64,000 nt of DNA. Origin: Phocoena phocoena (Eukaryota; Chordata; Mammalia; Artiodactyla; Phocoenidae). This document shows, one piece after another, positions 49,561 to 64,000 of this stretch. Position 1 is the stretch's first letter. The number at the start of each line of letters is the position of its first letter. The notes under the pieces were generated by a model. That model was given only the letters and a program-made list of their open reading frames with translations. It had not been told where the DNA came from and made no database searches. Location of the stretch: assembly GCF_963924675.1 (NCBI RefSeq), contig NC_089234.1:26341668-26405667 (forward strand), written 5' to 3'. The translations under genes and the position numbers were made by a program.

Positions 49561-51322
49561 TACGCACAGGCTGGTCTATTGCCTGGACAAGGCACCATGA
49601 GACAAGGTATCATGAGATAAGGAATAGTCAAGAAGGCTCCACACTGAACCCACAAGTCTGGGCCCCAGCCCTCCAACTAGCAACCAAGTTGTTCTGTTTT
49701 GAGTGGAGGTGGGAGAACTTTGAACTCACATTAATAAAACTCCCAAGATACATTATAAACCAGCCAGCTTATTACTTTTTAGTAAGATGTAGAACTTTTA
49801 CCATGCAGACTGAATACATATGCCAGCGTGAAGAGCACATTTTCTTCCTAGAGACAGTGACACAGAAAACCAGGCTATCTGTGGAATCCAAACAAGGGGA
49901 AGCTAACCTTAAGTTACAACTCATCCATAAAGCTAGGGCATACTTTCCCAACACAGGGACCAGCCCCAGAGAACTTGGAGAACTCGTTGACTTTCCTCCC
50001 TATCTTACTCTGGCTGAGCACTGCCAACAGTCATCTCCTACAGCTTTATGATCAGCCTGCTTGGCCTAAGAGTCATATCTCTGCTCACTGTTTTTTACTG
50101 TTACCTCCACTGCTACTGAGAGTCAAGGTTCTGAAGGGGGCACATCAGTTGCTCCCGTGCACCAACTACAAGACACAATAATCCTGTTAGGATGCTCTCC
50201 CAACACCAGTCTAACTCAAGTATTACCAGATAAAATGCTTTGTAATGATTCTTCTCATCCTCCATTTACAGGTTACCTATAAATTCACTTGAATAATGTA
50301 ACCTAATTCCTACTGAGGATTAAGGTTTTTAATTATAGGTTTTCTTCTTTCACTTTCTTGATAAGTGATTCCCAACCATGTAGGAGTTAATGAAACCAAG
50401 AAACTAATTTTGTGTCACCACTGCTACCAAGACAGAAATACCAAGTGATATGTGCTTTTCAGATTAAATTAACGCTATTTTGTTCTCTAAAATGTAAAAA
50501 AATAAGATGTAGCCCTCAATTTAGTATTCGACACTCTTAAAGGTCAAGCCAATCAAAAATTGTCTTTGAACAATAAAAAAGTTTATGCTTTCAAATTAAA
50601 ACACACATATCACAAACATTATGTAATAATAAAATTATAGTAAACGAAATATTCAGACTGACCCCACGGCATTCACACCACACCAGAATTTTGCCTGAAA
50701 CAAAACAGTAAATTTTATCCACCAAAGTAGGTAAGTCCATGCTGGCTGAAAACTTCAGTCCTAGACCCCACGAATGAGGTACATAGTTCATGCTTCACAG
50801 ATACATACATTAACCAGTCTTAGCCACCCCTCACCAGGGCCCTGAGGGGTAGGAAGGATGAAATGTGGACACAAGCACTCCCATAGACAAAATTCTCCAA
50901 TTATAAAAATTCATAATGTGACCTTTACCACATCTTGGAAGATAGCTGAGATTTTAATCTGTGAACCCACCTCTGAAAACCACAACAAAAATCATTAAGA
51001 AATGATCTAATGTAAAATATACAAATTTCTCAGTATGAGAACTTCCACAAAACAGGGAGAATGACAACTAAAACAATTTTTCTTAAAAAAGAACACTCCC
51101 CTTACCTTGTCCTTGCTACCCAACACTCAAAAACAAGTCTGTACAAAACCACAAACACAGAAAAGGACCTTAGAGGATGTTACGACGCAAAGCCTTCAGA
51201 CCTAATCTAAACTGCTCTCCTCACTGAGACCCTCCCCCGATAGAGCTGAGGGTTCCCAGGTCCACTGGGGAAAGTGAGTGGTCTCAGATCATCACCCCTG
51301 CTGTGCTACAGATGGTCCACGG
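49561..51322. other. Intergenic DNA and NOLC1 3' UTR
   Basis: The right part is the 3' UTR of NOLC1 (- strand, from 51322). Candidate ATTAAA signals on - lie near 50953 and 50327; the true end is not decided by sequence. No SINE is present. 49561-50300 has no recognised element. Confidence 0.45.
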
Positions 51323-58926
<7,604 letters not shown>

Positions 58927-59330
58927 CCTCTCGGCAATACGCGTCACTACCGTGGCCGACGCACGCGACTCAGGAACCCGGAAAAGGAGGGGTAGGGGCG
59001 GACCCGCGTGACGACATCGCGCCGCGCAGGGCGCGGCGGAAGGGGCCGGCGCACTCCGTAGAGCAGCCCCGCCCACACCTCGGAGACAGGGTAAAGGCGA
59101 AATCTACTAACGCTTTCCGGTCCCGCGAGTGTCGCCATCTTGGTAAGGGTGGAGCCCGCCGGTCTGCTTTGTGAAGGCGGAACCCTGACGTCAGGGGCCA
59201 CGCCCTCAGCCGCGGCGGGAAAACTTCGGATTTCCCGCGCCCTGCCTTTTTGATGGAGCCACCTTTCCTCAGTGCTGCGGTTACCCGCGCCCCTGGCATC
59301 TGGATGCCAGAGTAATGAGTGGGCCGGGGG

Positions 59331-60640
59331 GCCCGAGCTGACCTTGAATTCCTCTAAACTTGGTCACATGATCTCCCAACCTACCCTATTCGTGCTGCCC
59401 GTGGACTCCCACTCTTCATCTTCACTGCTTCCAACACCCTGGGAGGCCCTTTCTCAAGATACCACCCCAACCTCTGCATTCCCATCTCTATTACAGAGGA
59501 CGCTTCAGATTATCTGTGGTAGTGGTGAGGCGCTGACCTTCAAAACTGCCCCTACCTCAATCATGACTTGCCCATGAGACAACCCTTTCCTCTTACATAA
59601 CACAGCCTTAGGTCAGCTCCATGAAGGGAAAAAGGGGTTGTGCACCAAACCTGAGTGACAGCAGCAATCTCTTCAAACCTATAATCCTGAAAATAACACT
59701 TCTACCTCCTGGGGACAGCCCACACTATGAACCCTCCCTGTGGAAGAACTAGAAAACCCCTCAACTGCCTCTCCTTTTGTCATGAGTACTCAAATTTATC
59801 AATCAATGCTCAGGCCTGCCAAGTTAATTCCAAGTTCTATCTTATGTCAGTTCATATTAGCAAACAGCAATCCCTTCAGTCCTATGCACTACCCCTTGAC
59901 TATTTCCCATTCATGCCCCTCAGGGAGGTAAGGATCCACTTTCTCAAGGGACACACCTCTCCTTTGCCTTTCTCAGGCATTCCCCTGTCCTTGGTATATA
60001 ATTCCTACAACTCCCTCTTCCCCAAAGGTCTATCCACCTGCATGCATTCTTTAAACATCTGAGAACCTGCTGAATGCCAAGCATTGTGCTCAAGCTATTA
60101 TGGTCCACATACACGCAAGTCTCGGTTTCAAAAACCATTATTTGCAACAGTGTGAGCGTCCTCTGGGTCCTTGATATTAAAATTCCTTCCTGGACCAGTA
60201 GCACCACCTTTGCTGGAAATGCAGAATCTCAGGCCCCACCCCAGAAGTCAGAATCTGCATTTTTAAAAGATCTCCAGATGATTCAACTGCTCTTTTAAAG
60301 TTTGAGAGGCACTCCTAGATGACTGATTTCACTTACAACACTCTTGAGGAGCAGTTTCAAGTGGTCAGGATTCTACACCTGACCAAAGAGGGGTCCTAGG
60401 AATTAAATGGAGGTAAGCATGTCCCTGTTGTGTTCAGAGAGGAAAAGTGACTTGTCTGGCACTACCACCATAGAAAGAAGCGCAACAGCACTTGGCAGTT
60501 CCCTCTAGTTTATGTTTATTAGTCTGCATAGTGACTTCGATTTTCCAAACACTGGGGGAACCCCTCAACCCCATCCTTCTTACATAGGAATGCAAGTTAA
60601 TGTGTTTCAATGCCTATTATAAAAAAACAAATACCACTTT
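59331..60640. other. Spacer between PPRC1 and NOLC1
   Basis: About 1.3 kb of unassigned DNA. A MER5-like stretch lies at 60185-60325 ('gaaatgcagaatctcaggcccc', 'agaatctgcatttttaaaagatc'). No SINE is inserted. Confidence 0.5.
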
Positions 60641-60663
60641 AAAAAAATCTGATTTAACACATT

Positions 60664-60669
60664 TTTATT
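60664..60669 (-). other. PPRC1: PPRC1 poly(A) signal
   Basis: AATAAA on the - strand, about 130 bases after the PPRC1 stop, giving a short 3' UTR (about 60797-60645). Confidence 0.75.
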
Positions 60670-60797
60670 TCACTTTTTTCCATTTCTTTATAAAACAGTC
60701 ATCTCCTCACTAGCAGCTGTCTCCCCTAGACCGGGGGAGGGAATGGAGGAGGTTGGGCACCTCCAAAGAAAAGGGGGTGGGGGAGAAGGGCCCAGGG

Positions 60798-63700
60798 TTA
60801 CCTCCTGAGGTTCTTCTGGGCCTGTTTCAACAATGTGTCAAAGTCAAGAGAATCAAATTTGCTCTTTACAGGAGCAGGGTCAAAGTCTTCCCGGTTGGAG
60901 TCTATAAAGGTAGAGAGAGACAAACATCAAGGTCTCTGAGTATACCTCCCAACCACAGCGTCCTCAAATGGCCAGCTACCTCTCATGTCTATAAGGGATG
61001 GAGCTAAAATCACCTGGATATTAAGTCAAAAGACAGGTGAGCACCCATTTCTCCTCTCATCCCACCCCTTAGGCTCTTCACGTGTCAGAGGAAGACAAGT
61101 CTGCCTAGCTAGCGCCCCTCTCAAAAGGCTGGGGACCTTTTGAGGGAGGAGATGATACCAAAGGCTCAGGGCCTCCCTCCACTCACCAAGATCAGAATAG
61201 CTTCTCTTGCAGAACTGCCTGCGGCCCCCAAAGCAGAGATCAAAGGGCTGTTCATCTGCTTGCCTCAGCTTGTGGCCACTCTCAATGGCTGCAAATGCCT
61301 CCTCGGCATAGCGATAAGTGACGAAGCCATAGTTGTCACTGGTGGGGAGGGTGAGACAGAGGCTGACATGGCTATTTGGGCACATGCCATGGAGAAGAGA
61401 CAGCTCGCCAGGGTACAGTAATGGACTGGGGTGGTTCTTCTCATTCCCCAAATTGCCAGCCCTCTAACTGTAGAAATGAAGGTGCCTATATTGCCTAGGA
61501 CACCAGAGCAAGGGGGGAGAAACAAAGAAGCATCAAGATAGATAATGAGACAGGACATCCTGACCTTAGGGCCCAACCTCACCCTTGGACACGGAAGTGG
61601 ATGGTGCACTCCTCAATCTCTCCGAAAACAGAGAACCTCTGTTTCAGCTCTGACCTAGTCATGCGACCAGGTATCTTCCCAATGAAGACCACTCTTCTCT
61701 CTTCCTATGTTAGGTCAAGGAAAATTGACACACTATGAGCCAAGGCCACAGCTGCAGACGGCTCTCTGAGCTCATGTCATGGCTCAGGGACAAGCCCTCT
61801 CCTCCCAGGACCTGTTCCTCTACTCACTATTGCACGCTCCTTCTGCAGAACTCTCTGCCTTTGGTAATGGTCGTGTGAACGATAAGAACTGTACCTGACA
61901 AGAGAAGAAGGTGCCATCAGTGCCCCAGACATTACGCAGCTCAAGTCTCAGAACTCTTAGGCACCTGCACCCCAGATGCACCGACTCCCTGAAAACACGC
62001 TCACCGCCGCCTCCTGTCACTTCTCCGGCGAGGAGATGGAGAGCGGGACCGACTTCGGGAACTAGATGATGAGGATGAGGAAGACGAGGAGGAAGATGAG
62101 GAGGAGGAAGAGGAAGAGCATCTTCGGGAACGTCCAGAGGAACTGCAACTGGACCTGGAGAACAAAGGGGCACACAGGAATGCTGGGAGCGGTGCAGGTA
62201 TATTCTACTTACCTCACCTTGGCCCCAGCCCTGCCTCCCTGTCAGGAAGCTCAGGACCAAAGGCAAAGCAGAGCAGAGGAGATCTAGAAGAACTCTTCGC
62301 AGATGACCAAACTGAGAACCTCATGAACTTTAGATGTTCTAGAGTATTTGGGCACAGATCATATTTATTTTCAATTATGCGATTAAAAATAGAAAAATAT
62401 TTAACAAATCAGAAAGAATAAAAATAACGGAGACTCGGAGATAAAAGGCTGGGCCCTAGGTCTTACAATTAGCTGCGGGTGGGGAGAGGGGGAGGCCTGG
62501 GTCTCTGGGATCCTGCTCCCCTCATATGTCTCATAGGAGTACTATGAACACGGCATTTAGGGGATGCGCTAGACCTGTAGTAGGGGACATTTCTGAAGAT
62601 AAGCTTCACCATCAAAAACCAAGAATTCTTCATTGATTAAGTGGAAAAATTTGGGTCTATTACTGAGAAAAAGGTACTGCCAGAAAATAGCTGAGGCCAC
62701 AGTGACACTCAAAGGAACTGTCCCAGACTGTTTCCTCAACAGATGATTAAAGGAAGGACTGTTTGACATTAACAACCCACTAGACCACCATCCCACATAC
62801 TACCGGGAAAATAGCAGAAATAAGGACTGATACAGTATGCAAAGGAATCAACATGGTCAAGATCAAACCCTAATTGTCTCCCCAAGGCAGGTCTCCAGGA
62901 AGGAGGAGACCTCAGAGATATCCCAATCTCCAACAGGGGAAAGAAGCTATCTTCTCAGAGCTTGCCTCCTTCGAATCCAGTAAAGGGGGAGAAGACAAAA
63001 GCCAAAGACAGAAATAGAAGCCTTACTGCCTGAAAGTATCGATGTGCTAAAGCTTTCAGAGTAAACCAGAGGAGAGAACTTCCAAAGTGGAGAGAACCTA
63101 ACAGGCCATCAGAGCTCACCTTCGCCACCTCTTGTGTGGCGGGGAGAGGGACCGGGACCGGGACCGGGATGAGGAAGACGACGATGAGGATGAGGAGGAA
63201 GATGCTTCGCTGGTCCGGTTGGACCCAGAGCTGACAGAACGGTTGCTGCGGCCACGGCGGCCTTGCCAGCCCCGGCTTGGGGGGCTGGCTGACCTGCAGG
63301 CTTTTCGATAACAGCGCATTGACTGCTGCTTGGCTGAGGGATCAGGGAGAGTCCTAGTGTTCGTGTCATTCCGGCAGGGTGAGGCCTCAGGGGACAGCAA
63401 GGTGGATGGGGCAAGGCAAGGGGCTGGGGGATCTGCCTGATCATTGCTAGTCCTGTGATCAAGTGGCTTCTGGGAGGCAGCTGTGCATGGGGGCAGCGGG
63501 GTGGCTGGGCCCAGAGACAAGACAGGTTTGATGGTGATATCCTGATGGCGTTTGACATTCCATCGGGAGCCCACCTCTGGAATGACTAGGGCAGGCGTCT
63601 TTTTTGGGGGGGTCCTGCTCCGGACACAATAGTCATGGTCCCCAGAGCCCACATGGACTGGACTAGGGCCATGGACCCCTTCTTGGAGGCAGGCTGCAGC

Positions 63701-63843
63701 TGGATGTTTGGCCTCTGTAACTCCTTCAGGCTTCAGGGTTCCCTCCTGGGCGGTGGACTTAGGAGATTTGGCTTTGGCCAGCAGTGACACAGCAGCCAGG
63801 GGCTTCCATAACTGATGGGGAGGGGTAGCTGGAGGGGTGAGCC
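60798..63843 (-). CDS. PPRC1: PPRC1 (PGC-1-related coactivator, PRC), C-terminal exons
   Basis: Six exons on -: 63843-63120, 62154-62005, 61894-61828, 61704-61583, 61338-61187, 60901-60798 (TAA 60800-60798). All have GT-AG sites and phases match; they encode about 438 residues, the last quarter of a protein of about 1660 in human. The large exon reads LTPPATPPHQLWKPLAAVSLLAKAKSPK and ends in an SR-type run ([24 protein letters not shown]). The next exon is a Ser tract with RSRSRSPSPRRR. The RRM spans the fourth and fifth exons listed (RRVVFIGKIPG as RNP2-like, DNYGFVTYRYAEEAFAAIE as RNP1). The C-terminus is FDSLDFDTLLKQAQKNLRR. PRC is a serum-induced nuclear coactivator of NRF-1 and CREB for mitochondrial genes. 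The N-terminal exons lie beyond the window. No lesion is seen. Confidence 0.95.
62155..63119 (-). other. PPRC1 intron (largest in window)
   Basis: 965 bases between the SR-rich exons, mostly unassigned. No gene or SINE is recognised. Confidence 0.6.
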
Positions 63844-64000
63844 CTGTGAGGGGAGGGAGGATGGAGATAGCAGGATGAGATCCGATTCTACACTTCTAAA
63901 CACTGTGAATATAGGCTCCAGGGATCCCCACTTCATCTCACAGAGTATACTAACAATGATCAACAGCCCAACTTCTCCCACTGTTAAAACTGCTCCTTCC
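63844..64000 (-). other. PPRC1 intron, cut by window end
   Basis: Sequence upstream of the large PPRC1 exon (acceptor cctcacag at 63844-63851). No exon is recognised. Confidence 0.6.

Overview
The window is nuclear DNA of a mammal, most likely a cetacean. The protein genes are PITX3, ELOVL3, NOLC1 and PPRC1, in the order known from the human 10q24.32 region (as recalled: PPRC1-NOLC1-ELOVL3-PITX3), read here from the opposite strand. The intergenic DNA is full of tRNA-derived SINEs of the CHR type (head 'ggg(a/c)ttccctggtgg', a B-box such as 'ggttcgatccc', A-rich tail), which are typical of whales, hippos and ruminants, and of artiodactyl-type L1 elements. The inactivated ELOVL3, a sebum-lipid gene reported lost in whales, also points to Cetacea. 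A hippopotamus cannot be excluded from the sequence alone.

Layout: 1-2250 holds the three coding exons of PITX3 on the + strand (302 residues, intact), with its poly(A) signal. ELOVL3 lies convergent to it on the - strand (3179-5839). It keeps four recognisable exons and all splice sites, but carries a 1-bp deletion and a Trp-to-stop change in exon 3 and a second 1-bp deletion in exon 4. From 6.2 to 50 kb the DNA is intergenic: old MIR, L2 and MER5-like fragments; a SUMF1 processed pseudogene (about 9.46-11.5 kb); two near full-length but dead L1s placed head to head (13.4-19.5 kb on -, 21.5-28.3 kb on +); two retroviral-type LTRs without internal genes; and about 25 CHR SINEs, many with visible target-site duplications.

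The right side is gene-dense. NOLC1 (13 coding exons, - strand, 51323-58926, 708 residues, intact) encodes the nucleolar phosphoprotein Nopp140. Its intron 5 holds an antisense RPS27A (ubiquitin-S27A fusion) retrocopy that a SINE has split. A CpG-rich promoter with YY1-, ETS- and CRE-like sites lies upstream. The last six exons of PPRC1 (- strand, 60798-63843) encode an SR-rich region and the RRM of this PGC-1-related coactivator; the rest of the gene lies beyond the window. NOLC1 and PPRC1 both serve growth (ribosome and mitochondrial biogenesis) and sit in tandem about 2 kb apart. PITX3 is a developmental regulator, and nothing in the sequence links it functionally to its neighbours.

I found no undescribed gene system. 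The strongest observations are the ELOVL3 decay, whose coding length closes exactly on the human length once the two deletions are counted, the two retrocopies, and the well-resolved order of nested insertions. Repeat family names come from recognition by eye, not from a database search.
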